From: an uncultured Clostridia bacterium
Lineage (GTDB): Bacteria; Bacillota; Clostridia; RGIG6154
Direction: 5' to 3'
DNA: 12,395 bases
NCBI GenBank assembly: GCA_934446135.1
Contig: CAKSDT010000053.1
Span: 1-12,395, forward strand
A program made the position numbers and the translations under genes. Shown here in pieces: positions 6,226 through 12,379 of the stretch. The notes beneath the pieces are model-generated. The model did no database searches. It was not told the origin of the DNA and worked only from the letters and a program-made list of their open reading frames with translations. Every line of letters begins with the position of its first letter. Position 1 is the first letter of the stretch.

Positions 6226-7071
6226 TTAACATCGCAAAAAGCCAAGCTTTTGCAACTGTTTCATATGCTCTGTTCCGCTTTCCGCAGTGTAAATTCTTGT
6301 AGTGTTAATATTGGAATGTCCGAGTATATCAGCGAGTCTTACAATATCTTTTTGCAGGGAATAATAAGTTCTTGCAAAAAGGTGGCGAAAGTTATGCGGA
6401 AACACTTTTTCTTTTGACACTCCCGCACACTCGCACAATTCCTTTAACATTCTCCATATATTCGATCTGTCAAGAGGCGTACCTGTTCTCGTAACAAAGA
6501 TGCTGCCGCTTTTGATACCCTGTTTCGACGCATACTTTTGCAGGATAATACACAGTTTTTTGGGCAGAAAAACCTGCCTTATTTTTCCCTTGCAGTTTAT
6601 TATTGCCTGTCTGCGTTTTATGGCCTCAAATGTTACAAATTTAATTTCCGATACCCGAAGTCCTGTGCTTGCAACCGTCTGTATCAGATAATACAGCTTT
6701 TCGTTTTTCCTGTCCTTTGCCGCTGTCAGCAGTCTTTCATACTCTGCTTTTGTCAGTTCCTTTGACTTGTCTGCAAAAATCTTGCGCTGTGTTTTCAATG
6801 TTTTTACCTTCATTTTGTGCCAATCGGCATATTCAAAGAACATATTGAGCGAGGACAGTATCGAATTAACACTTGCGGTTTTATATTGCGCAATCAGGCG
6901 TTCTTTATATTGAATGACTCTTTCCTTGCGTGGAATTTCTCCGCCGAGCCATTTGACAAACGCCGTAACGTCACGAATATATTTCTCGATGGTAGCGTCC
7001 GATTTTTCTTCGTTTACAAGATATTTTCTGAATTTTTGAATTTGTTTTTCGGTTATACTCTGTAATTTCAT
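6226..7071 (-). CDS. Tyrosine recombinase, probable DNA invertase of the promoter switch
   Basis: The 281-aa protein has the two-domain plan of phage-integrase-family recombinases. An N-terminal SAM-like core-binding domain spans about residues 5-90 and the catalytic domain about 105-275. Catalytic residues can be seen: R139 in STGLRVSE, a Lys at 161 or 163 in CKGKIRQ, H226 and R229 in PHNFRH, H252 in LGHSNINTT, and nucleophile Y261. The set is complete, so it should be active. It lacks the long N-terminal arm-binding domain of large phage integrases, as do XerC/D-size and invertase-type members. I chose the ATG at 7071 (AAAGGA upstream) over upstream in-frame ATG/GTG codons without ribosome sites. 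The stop lies 3 bp from the right repeat. Its natural targets are most likely those repeats (inference). No clear promoter is visible upstream. No phage or conjugation genes are nearby, so it does not look like the integrase of a mobile element. Confidence 0.92.
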   Translation of the reverse strand: MKLQSITEKQIQKFRKYLVNEEKSDATIEKYIRDVTAFVKWLGGEIPRKERVIQYKERLIAQYKTASVNSILSSLNMFFEYADWHKMKVKTLKTQRKIFADKSKELTKAEYERLLTAAKDRKNEKLYYLIQTVASTGLRVSEIKFVTFEAIKRRQAIINCKGKIRQVFLPKKLCIILQKYASKQGIKSGSIFVTRTGTPLDRSNIWRMLKELCECAGVSKEKVFPHNFRHLFARTYYSLQKDIVRLADILGHSNINTTRIYTAESGTEHMKQLQKLGFLRC

Positions 7072-7213
7072 ATTGACCGCTTCCTTTCTTTTCACCATAT
7101 ATATTGCACCACTCAGGCAAAATTTATAAATTGAAGTTGTCAACAGTTTGCTCCTTTATCTCCGATTTTGTCAAACTTGCCGTAAAACGAGTCTTACTAT
7201 TGCCGAATTATAT

Positions 7214-7264
7214 AAAAGCCGCCCGACAATAAAGGCGTGTTGCCTCTATGCCGGGCGGCTTTTT
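7214..7264. terminator. Strong bidirectional intrinsic terminator
   Basis: AAAAGCCGCCCG (7214-7225) pairs perfectly with CGGGCGGCTTTT (7252-7263). Inside it is a smaller AGGC/GCCT stem (7233-7236, 7242-7245). On the plus strand the stem ends in a run of five T; on the minus strand it is followed by TTTTATATAATT. It can end the redox operon transcript coming from the right. It can also end any rightward antisense transcript from the invertible promoter. The stretches on either side (7072-7213 and 7265-7389) hold no gene that I can see. Confidence 0.88.
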
Positions 7265-7389
7265 CTGCCGTCTGAAACCCTCGTTTTAAAAAGGCTTATT
7301 TTAATTTTTTTATTTATAACGATTACATACCATAAACCGACGCAGAATTTTTATAGTATATTTGTACGAGCATTATTTTAATATTATTC

Positions 7390-8307
7390 TCATTTCATAT
7401 CGACGGCAATACATTGGTCGATTAATGATTTCAGCTTCTTCATTTGCGATTTGCCGGTAACGGCGCCGACGATCGGTTCTCCGACGATGCTGCCGCTGCG
7501 GTCAACCACATATGTTGTGGGATAGGCGTATACATTTTCGACAAACTTTCCCGCCTCGCTATCAGAATCAAAGTATACATTCCGATAGGAGGCGTCTTTC
7601 TTTTTCAAAACTGCCTTTGCTTCGGATATTGCCGACTCATCTCCGTCCAGCGTGAAAGAATTTATTCCGATGAGAGAACCGCCTTTCCCGGAAAGTTCCT
7701 TATTCAGCACATCGAGTTCGGAGAGCTCACCCACGCAGGGAGAGCAGGTAGTAAACCAAAAGTTTACCACCGTGACAGTGTTGCCTGAAAACAGCTCATC
7801 ACTCTTTATTTCGTTCCCGTCCAGATCCTTTCCTTCAAAGGAGGGAAAATTCCCCGTACTGCCGTTATCGGATGGCATACTCATATCATTACCCGACGAT
7901 TTTTGCGCTGCATCCGGATATTTTTTTTCAATCATAGCCAGCTTGTTTTCAATATCCCGGATTTTCTCCGCTTCACCCTTGAGCAATTTAAGCTCGTCCT
8001 CCGTAAATCGTTCCTTGACGGTGTCAATGGTTTTGAGAAGAAAATCACCGTAGTTTTTACCGTCCTCCTGTAAAGTCATACCTTTGTCCGCCGCCGCAAA
8101 AACTTGTTCCCAAAGCTTTGTATTCTCCGCCAGAATCGCATTTTCACGTGCCATCAGTTCTTTATGCATTGCTACCGCTTCTTCGGCATTTTTCGGTTCA
8201 TTTTCCATACCGTTCAATTTGTTTTTATCCGCCGTTGTGCAGGCTGCCGTAACCAACACCACCAGTGCAAGCGTCAGCACCGCTGTTAGAAGTTTTTTTA
8301 TACTCAT
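7390..8307 (-). CDS. TlpA/ResA-like thioredoxin-fold lipoprotein
   Basis: The 305-aa exported redox protein has a signal peptide (residues 1-22: KK, then a hydrophobic core) ending in VTAAC, so C23 is the probable lipidation site, though this lipobox is not ideal. An acidic helical segment follows (about 40-135) which is not part of the thioredoxin fold. The TlpA-type thioredoxin domain spans about 153-300, with the active site WFTTCSPC (C188, C191) and the cis-proline in AYPTTYVVD (P263). Such proteins reduce or isomerise disulfides outside the membrane, or pass electrons to other extracellular thiol proteins. The start has an excellent AGGAGG six bases upstream and is 19 bp after the 4Fe-4S gene. 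As the last gene of the PerR-led operon it is probably the extracellular partner of the membrane Fe-S protein (inference). A terminator lies about 130 bp beyond its stop. Confidence 0.92.
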   Translation of the reverse strand: MSIKKLLTAVLTLALVVLVTAACTTADKNKLNGMENEPKNAEEAVAMHKELMARENAILAENTKLWEQVFAAADKGMTLQEDGKNYGDFLLKTIDTVKERFTEDELKLLKGEAEKIRDIENKLAMIEKKYPDAAQKSSGNDMSMPSDNGSTGNFPSFEGKDLDGNEIKSDELFSGNTVTVVNFWFTTCSPCVGELSELDVLNKELSGKGGSLIGINSFTLDGDESAISEAKAVLKKKDASYRNVYFDSDSEAGKFVENVYAYPTTYVVDRSGSIVGEPIVGAVTGKSQMKKLKSLIDQCIAVDMK

Positions 8308-8326
8308 TTTATTCCTCCTGATTTTT

Positions 8327-9241
8327 TTATTTATTATCTGCGGCGTTTTCGCCGCTTTTATCTTTAACTTCTCCGAAGCCGTAATGAAAACTAACGGCGT
8401 TTGTCGGACATTCCCGCACGCACATACCGCAGCGAATACATTCGGTATGGTTAGGCGTTTTCGTTACGTCCACAGCCATTTTGCAAGCTTTTGCGCATTT
8501 TCCGCAGGTTACGCATTTGCCGGTATCCACTTTCATTTGAAACAGCGAAACTTTGTTCAGCAGGGCATAGAACGCACCAAGCGGACACAGCCATTTGCAG
8601 AACGGTCTGTAAAACAACACGCTTACCGCAGTTACCGCAATCAAAACACTGAATTTCCAAGCAAACAATGCTCCGAGTGCAGACCGAATACCGGAATTGA
8701 CAATAGATAGAGGAATTGCCCCTTCCAATACACCCTGCGGACAAATATACTTGCAGAAAAAGGGGTCACCCATTCCGACATCGTCTAACGCCAACGCCGG
8801 CAACAGAAACACCGTTACCAAGAGAACAGCGTATTTAATCCAAGTCAAATATTTCAACTTTTTAGTTGAAAACTTTTTTGTCGGGATTTTATTCAGCAGT
8901 TCCTGAAACCATCCGAACGGACACAGAAAGCCGCAGATAAAGCGTCCCAGCAATACTCCGAGCAATATAAGAGTTCCTGTAATATAATATGAGAAACCAT
9001 ACTTTGCAGATCCTGCTACCGTTTGGAGTGCACCGATAGGGCAGGCTCCGGATGCCGCAGGACAGGAGTAGCAGTTAAGTCCCGGCACACATACGTTTTT
9101 TCCGGCTCCCCGATAAATTTCGCCCTTCAGAATATTTGGAAGATGCAGGTTGCTCAACAGAGCCGCCGCTGCCTGAATGTACCCACGGAAGCGAGTCAGT
9201 TTTTGTGATATACCTGAAAATTTCTTACCCAATTCCCACAC
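8327..9241 (-). CDS. Polytopic 4Fe-4S membrane protein, NapH/RnfA-associated type
   Basis: The 304-aa protein has about four or five membrane segments and many paired cysteines. CVPGLNCYSCPAASGACPIG (C51, C57, C60, C67) lies near the N terminus. GRFICGFLCPFGW (C103, C107), FFCKYICPQG (C163, C167) and FCKWLCPLGAFY (C215, C219) are the CxxxCP motifs of the NapH/MauN/YccM family. A C-terminal ferredoxin module holds two CxxCxxCxxxC clusters (C243-C253 and C268-C278), enough for two 4Fe-4S centres. It should move electrons through the membrane, probably from a cytoplasmic donor to the extracellular TlpA-like partner (inference). The start is uncertain: a GTG at 9241 lies inside the preceding gene with GGAG only one base before it, while a TTG at 9232 has better spacing. 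It overlaps the CXXC miniprotein by about 17 bp, suggesting coupled translation. Confidence 0.9.
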   Translation of the reverse strand: MWELGKKFSGISQKLTRFRGYIQAAAALLSNLHLPNILKGEIYRGAGKNVCVPGLNCYSCPAASGACPIGALQTVAGSAKYGFSYYITGTLILLGVLLGRFICGFLCPFGWFQELLNKIPTKKFSTKKLKYLTWIKYAVLLVTVFLLPALALDDVGMGDPFFCKYICPQGVLEGAIPLSIVNSGIRSALGALFAWKFSVLIAVTAVSVLFYRPFCKWLCPLGAFYALLNKVSLFQMKVDTGKCVTCGKCAKACKMAVDVTKTPNHTECIRCGMCVRECPTNAVSFHYGFGEVKDKSGENAADNK

Positions 9242-9368
9242 ACTCCAGACATAATCTGATTGCCTTGCCCAGCACGGTCGTCACCTCACCCCGCAAAGCT
9301 CCAACGCACAGCATTACTGTTCCGACAGCCAAAAGCAAGGCCTGAGCCGCCGCCTTTTTCCAATGCAT
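9225..9368 (-). CDS. CD1871A-like CXXC motif miniprotein
   Basis: This 47-aa protein begins MHWKKAAAQ, has one hydrophobic helix (about residues 8-25), then a RGEVTTVLGKAIRLCLECVGIG tail whose C-x-x-C is followed by GIG at the very end. I recognise the pattern of the small 'CD1871A family CXXC motif-containing protein' of clostridia, known from genome annotation to sit with 4Fe-4S and TlpA-like genes, as here. The role is unknown; a short membrane anchor presenting a redox-active or metal-binding CXXC near the membrane face is a reasonable guess. The ATG at 9368 gives better spacing to AAGGG than the ATG at 9380, which the ribosome site abuts. It lies 34 bp after the perR stop and overlaps the Fe-S gene. 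Confidence 0.75.
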   Translation of the reverse strand: MHWKKAAAQALLLAVGTVMLCVGALRGEVTTVLGKAIRLCLECVGIG

Positions 9369-9402
9369 ATATTTCCACATCCCTTCTTTATCCGCTTTTG
9401 AA

Positions 9403-9795
9403 TTATATATTGTTTTCCGTTTTACATTCCGGGCAGATTCCCTCGAACACGGCTCTGTGACGAAATACCGTGTAATCGGTCGCATCCGCAACCTTTTCAT
9501 CCGGATTGGAAAGATAATTAAATGGAATATCAATTACCTTTCCGCACTTAAGACAGATAATATGATAGTGAAGGTCTGTTCTCAAATCATATCTGTCTGC
9601 ACCCGGCACCTTGATATGAAGTATTTCTCCGTCCTCTGACAGACAGTTTAAATTGCGGTATACGGTACCCTGACTGATTTTTTCGTCAATTGCATGAACA
9701 TCCTCATATATCGAGTTGGCAGTCGGATGATCCGTGTGGTTTCTGACCGTTTTCAGAACGATTCTGCGCTGTTTTGTTTCTCTGTGTTTCAGCAT
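9403..9795 (-). CDS. perR: Fur-family regulator, PerR type
   Basis: The 130-aa protein has an N-terminal winged helix (HPTANSIYEDV at 23-33, recognition region ISQGTVYRNLNCL at 40-52) and a C-terminal dimerisation domain. The structural zinc site has two CXXC pairs (C81/C84 and C121/C124). By alignment from memory with Bacillus PerR, the regulatory metal ligands appear complete: H23, D70, H76, H78 and D89. The Asp at 89, in CGKVIDI, is the residue that favours peroxide sensing over iron-sensing Fur. The protein is slightly short at the N terminus. AGGGGAG lies about 10 bases before the ATG. It leads an operon of redox genes and probably represses it through the palindrome at 9988-10014. When peroxide oxidises the metal-binding histidines, repression would be lifted. 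Confidence 0.88.
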   Translation of the reverse strand: MLKHRETKQRRIVLKTVRNHTDHPTANSIYEDVHAIDEKISQGTVYRNLNCLSEDGEILHIKVPGADRYDLRTDLHYHIICLKCGKVIDIPFNYLSNPDEKVADATDYTVFRHRAVFEGICPECKTENNI

Positions 9796-9836
9796 TATTT
9801 ATGCACTCCCCTAAGTTTTGTCATATTTCAAATTTG

Positions 9837-9911
9837 TTATTCAGCGTCCGTCAAACGGAACATAATTCCTGCATGGAGCAACAACAGTATATGACGGGAA
9901 AATGCCTTCAT
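9837..9911 (-). other. Possible 24-codon leader ORF upstream of perR
   Basis: Within the roughly 210-nt leader of the perR transcript there is an ATG-started reading frame of 24 codons: a basic start (MKAFSRH), a hydrophobic middle (ILLLLHAGIMF) and an acidic end (RLTDAE). No ribosome site precedes it, so translation is doubtful. The rest of the leader contains a small TCCGT-caa-ACGGA hairpin and no recognisable riboswitch or attenuator. Confidence 0.25.
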
Positions 9912-9987
9912 TGAATTTTTATTGGTTCTTGTTCTCGCATATTTATTGTTTTTCATAATCACTTCATACTTTTAATTTTATTTTTTA

Positions 9988-10014
9988 TATTATTAGGAAT
10001 TATTCCTAATAATA
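9988..10014. promoter_or_regulatory. Fur/PerR-type operator palindrome over the perR start point
   Basis: A perfect inverted repeat with 13-bp arms around one central T. The inner part reads TAGGAAT-T-ATTCCTA, the 7-1-7 layout of Fur-family boxes, with the AAT-n-ATT centre shared with the Bacillus PerR box. It begins directly after the -10 hexamer of the perR promoter and covers the expected start point (about 10008). A bound dimer there would block transcription. Confidence 0.8.
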
Positions 10015-10043
10015 ATCATACCGTAATCTGTTCTTCTTGTCAA
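10015..10043 (-). promoter_or_regulatory. Promoter of the perR redox operon
   Basis: On the minus strand, TTGACA (10043-10038), a 17-bp spacer, and TATGAT (10020-10015). The -35 is a perfect consensus and the -10 has one mismatch. Start point is about 10008, giving a leader of about 212 nt before the perR ATG. It is back to back with the HU promoter, with about 110 bp between the two -35 boxes. Confidence 0.87.
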
Positions 10044-10154
10044 GACAAACGGCGGAAATCTTCACTGATCCCTGCTTTTTCGGCATTTTGCATTATGAAA
10101 AAATTTATGATTTTTTTGTTTTTCTTTCAAAACTACAAAAATCATCAGTATGTG

Positions 10155-10182
10155 TTGCAAAAAAGAAATTATGTGATAGAAT
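10155..10182 (+). promoter_or_regulatory. Promoter of the HU gene
   Basis: TTGCAA (10155-10160), a 16-bp spacer and TAGAAT (10177-10182), with an extended TG one base before the -10 (10174-10175). Start is about 10189, some 28 nt before the HU ATG. A/T-rich sequence upstream (10097-10145), including an ATGATTTTT/AAAAATCAT inverted repeat, could act as an UP element. Confidence 0.8.
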
Positions 10183-10216
10183 ACAAAATAACCGTAAACG
10201 ATGAGGAGATGTGACG

Positions 10217-10489
10217 ATGAACAAATCAGAGTTGGTTGCGATAATGGCTGAAAAAGCGAGCCTTTCAAAAAAGGACGCCGAGGGTGCATTGAACGCATTT
10301 GTTGGCACTGTAAAAGATGCCGTAAAGAAGAACGACAAGGTTCAACTTGTCGGCTTAGGAACTTTTGAATCTCGTAAAAGAGAAGCAAGAGAAGGCAAAA
10401 ACCCGCAGACGGGCGAAAAAATCAAAATCGCCGCGTGTAACTCGCCGGCTTTCAAGCCCGGCAAAGGCTTCAAGGATTACATAAACTGA
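10217..10489 (+). CDS. hup: HU family histone-like DNA-binding protein
   Basis: The 90-aa protein is the full usual length of HU. It begins MNKSELVAIMAEKA (helical dimer base), has VQLVGLGTFESRKR leading into the beta arm, the arm-tip signature GKNPQTGEKIKI with the DNA-intercalating proline, and ends PAFKPGKGFKDYIN. HU dimers bend and compact DNA with little sequence preference and help recombination and replication complexes. AGGAG lies 8 bases before the ATG at 10217; a GTG two codons earlier is in frame but badly spaced. It stands alone with its own promoter and terminator. It could act as a bending cofactor for the nearby recombinase, but nothing in the sequence shows that. Confidence 0.97.
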   Translation: MNKSELVAIMAEKASLSKKDAEGALNAFVGTVKDAVKKNDKVQLVGLGTFESRKREAREGKNPQTGEKIKIAACNSPAFKPGKGFKDYIN

Positions 10490-10501
10490 GAAAAACAAGA
10501 G

Positions 10502-10541
10502 AAAACCGCCAATATGATTAAAATCATTCTCGGCGGTTTTT
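10502..10541 (+). terminator. Intrinsic terminator of the HU gene
   Basis: AAAACCGCC (10502-10510) pairs with GGCGGTTTT (10532-10540), with an inner ATGAT/ATCAT stem (10514-10518, 10523-10527), followed by a T run. It starts 13 bp after the HU stop codon. Confidence 0.9.
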
Positions 10542-10584
10542 CTATGTGAATTTATTACTGCATGTTTATATTTATTCCAATATT

Positions 10585-11196
10585 TCAAATTGTAATAAGG
10601 TTACTATTAACTGCGTTAAACTCTGTATAATTTTCTTTTTCAGTTTTATTTAAACTCTCAAGATCATTATTATCAGTATCGTTATATTCAGGTTTATTAT
10701 TATCAGTCTTATTTGGTTTTAATTTTGAAATGTCCTGACATTTATTTTTTAAATTTCCCGACCTTTCAGTCGTAAAAGACCTGTCCTTTAAATTTTCAAT
10801 ATCCGAAGATAAAATAGAAATAGAGGGAGCAGAGGAGGAAGATGTAATTTCGTTTTCAATACTTTCAGGTTCTTTTTCTTCCGGCACACTGCAATCAATT
10901 TTACCGATATATATGAGGTTGGGTCTGTTCAAGCCCTGTCTTTTTTCCTTTATCAAACCCACTTCTTTAAGTTGTTTTATAGTTCTCCAGACCGTTGTGA
11001 TGCATATGCTGAGCATATCAGCCAAGTCCTCGCACTTAAAAATCAAAAATATAGTTCCGTCATCTTCAATTCAACCGCTTGTTCTTGACATCTCCATTCG
11101 GTCAAGAAGCAGGGCATAAGGCATTTTTGAGTCATTATTGATTGTGGTATTATATCTCGTATTTGTATATAACTCTTTCAGCACCTGATAATATAT
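10585..11196 (-). pseudogene. RepA_N-type replication initiator remnant with in-frame stop
   Basis: Two pieces in the same reading frame, separated by a single TGA (11071-11073), together match the N-terminal domain of RepA_N replication initiators of Firmicute plasmids and integrative elements. The upstream piece reads YYQVLKELYTNTRY...KMPYALLLDRMEMSRTSG, the downstream piece IEDDGTIFLIFKCEDLADML...LIKEKRQGLNRPNLIYIGKI. The stop sits where the family usually has tryptophan, so one TGG to TGA change explains it. The family's QIPK motif reads QVLK here, another likely decay change. After the DNA-binding domain come a low-complexity Ser/Asn/Asp/Thr linker and an early end (TGA at 10585); the C-terminal domain is missing. 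No convincing N-terminal start is present upstream. The downstream part could still be translated from an internal ATG at 11046 but would lack most of the first helix-turn-helix half. The region is A/T-rich compared with the left of the window. Confidence 0.78.
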
Positions 11197-11431
11197 CTGT
11201 AGGCATATAAAAAATATAATGTTCCAAATCCGGTTGCAACAGTTGTGGCAAGGCTTGCGTAAGCCGACTATATTCCGCACTGTTTCCGACCGACATTATA
11301 ACAAACAAAATAGTAAGAATAGACTTAAATATCTGTTCTATAATTTGCGAAATACTCATAATATTCATTTTATTTATTCCGGAAAAATATCCTCTGAATA
11401 CACTGGACACACAAACCAAGTATTTTAACAA
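11150..11431 (-). CDS. Doubtful 93-aa hydrophobic ORF
   Basis: An open frame with a hydrophobic stretch (SILTILFVIMSVG) followed by a more polar part (EYSRLTQALPQLLQPDLEHYIF). Codon use is not absurd for this genome, but no good ribosome site precedes either possible ATG, and the 3' end overlaps the RepA-like pseudogene in another frame. I recognise no family. It may be a fragment of an element-borne membrane protein or chance. The rest of 11197-11626 holds only short A/T-rich palindromes (for example ACATTTG-AAA-CAAATGT at 11458-11474) and no supported gene. Confidence 0.2.
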   Translation of the reverse strand: MLKYLVCVSSVFRGYFSGINKMNIMSISQIIEQIFKSILTILFVIMSVGNSAEYSRLTQALPQLLQPDLEHYIFYMPTDILSGAERVIYKYEI

Positions 11432-11560
11432 TTATTTGTGCTAAAAGTATTATTATAACATTTGAAACAAATGTATTTGATTTAGAATTACCTATTTTAA
11501 CATCTCCGAAATTATACCAACACTTATTACACGGAGAAAATAATAAAAGGTTGGACTATT

Positions 11561-11591
11561 TTTAAAAATGTTTATTTGTTTACTAATAAAC
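11561..11591 (-). terminator. Weak A/T-rich terminator candidate after the DUF1697 gene
   Basis: GTTTATT (minus strand, 11591-11585) pairs with AATAAAC (11576-11570) over an 8-base loop and is followed by ATTTTTAAA on the minus strand. The stem has only two G/C pairs, so termination would be weak. It lies 36 bp beyond the DUF1697 stop. Confidence 0.3.
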
Positions 11592-11626
11592 ACTTAGTGA
11601 TTAAATTGAAAAAATACCCGGTTAAA

Positions 11627-12166
11627 TTACATATTAACTATTTTTCTAACCGTATTTGCTGTTCTTATCGTTAGTTTAGAACTAACATTTGAATTTGCAG
11701 TCTTAGACCACCAGTTTGTTTTTTGATAATCTTTCCGGCTGAAAGACCAGAATACAGTTTCGTTGTATTCCATTATCTTTTCTAATCCCTCTTGAGGCTC
11801 TCCGATTTCACTATATACATCTTTGAATGTAACATGAGGAATAATAAAAATTAAATTATCATAAATATCTTTGCTTTCATTTCCCCACCAGTCGGGCTTA
11901 TTATGTAAAATGTCCTCAAGTTCTTCTTTTGATATAACAAAAACAGGAATATCTAAACTAAATTGATTTTTAATCATTTCTTCTATTTGGTTTGTAAATT
12001 TGGCTGTATCGGATTCTTTACTTGAAAAAATCACATTACCGCTATTCAAATAGGTCTTAACATCTGTGTAATTAAGTTTTTCAAAATTTTGCTTTAATTC
12101 TGCCATTGGTACTTTGTTTTTTCCGCTTATGTTGATACCCCGTAATAAGGCAATATATCTTTTCAT
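11627..12166 (-). CDS. DUF1697 domain protein
   Basis: The 179-aa protein matches DUF1697 (PF08002) over its length. It has the start MKRYIALLRGINISGKNKVPMAELK, the block TYLNSGNVIFSS (38-49), the middle FVISKEELEDIL region (76-87), and the end WWSKTANSNVSSKLTIRTANTVRKI. The family's usual length is about 175-185 residues. Its biochemical role is not established; it is a widespread cytoplasmic protein often found singly and apparently often transferred between bacteria. The ATG has a strong GAGGGGGG ribosome site 7 bases upstream. There is a TTGACA about 45 bp before the ATG on the minus strand but no good -10 at the right distance. It lies in the A/T-rich right part, between a decayed replication gene and a membrane-protein remnant. 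Confidence 0.93.
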   Translation of the reverse strand: MKRYIALLRGINISGKNKVPMAELKQNFEKLNYTDVKTYLNSGNVIFSSKESDTAKFTNQIEEMIKNQFSLDIPVFVISKEELEDILHNKPDWWGNESKDIYDNLIFIIPHVTFKDVYSEIGEPQEGLEKIMEYNETVFWSFSRKDYQKTNWWSKTANSNVSSKLTIRTANTVRKIVNM

Positions 12167-12226
12167 ATTTTTACCCCCCTCAATAACATCTGTTTAACTT
12201 AAAAATAATTGTCAAATTTTTCAAAT

Positions 12227-12379
12227 CTATTTATCGATTTTTATGTATTTAAATACAAGTATCAATTTAATTGTAATAATCAAAAATGATAAACTTGCAG
12301 CATAAGCCTCTCTTGCCATTGCCAAATATAGTACCGTAATGGTACTGACTATTAATGTTATAATCGTCAGTTTATTAAG
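12227..12379 (-). pseudogene. Remnant of a small membrane protein, open to the right edge after a TGA
   Basis: A 50-codon open stretch between a TGA (12380-12382) and a TAG (12227-12229) encodes two hydrophobic segments (LTIITLIVSTITVLYLAMA and SLSFLIITIKLILVFKYI) separated by a short polar turn (REAYAA) and ending KIDK. It looks like the C-terminal two helices of an integral membrane protein. No good start codon with a ribosome site exists inside. Reading the TGA as tryptophan gives TTKWLNKLTIITL, a natural lead-in to a membrane helix, so a TGG to TGA mutation is plausible. The family is not recognised and the window ends 13 bases further on, so this is tentative. Confidence 0.4.

Noticed and set aside
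5960..6232. 90-codon open frame on the minus strand spanning the invertible segment
   Set aside because: It crosses the right recombination site and the palindromes, has no ribosome site, resembles no protein, and would be broken by inversion.
7071..7143. Longer N terminus (24 extra residues) for the recombinase
   Set aside because: No ribosome site at the upstream starts, and the ATG at 7071 has AAAGGA at suitable distance and gives the usual domain start.
7104..7175. Two TTGACA motifs upstream of the recombinase as its promoter
   Set aside because: Neither has a plausible -10 hexamer at the correct spacing, so no promoter was annotated although one must exist.
7652..8710. Long plus-strand open frames opposite the TlpA-like and 4Fe-4S genes (7652-8053, 8084-8710)
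   Set aside because: Ser/Phe-rich antisense shadows of well-supported minus-strand genes.
9225..9533. 102-codon version of the CXXC miniprotein starting at 9533
   Set aside because: The first 50 codons overlap the perR 3' end out of frame and look random; the recognisable protein begins at 9380 or 9368.
9857..9871. AACATAATT in the perR leader as a third copy of the switch site
   Set aside because: Only 9 bases match one arm; the core and second arm are absent.
12330..12346. AGTACC/GGTACT palindrome as an operator
   Set aside because: It lies in the membrane-protein remnant's frame, is short, and has no promoter beside it.
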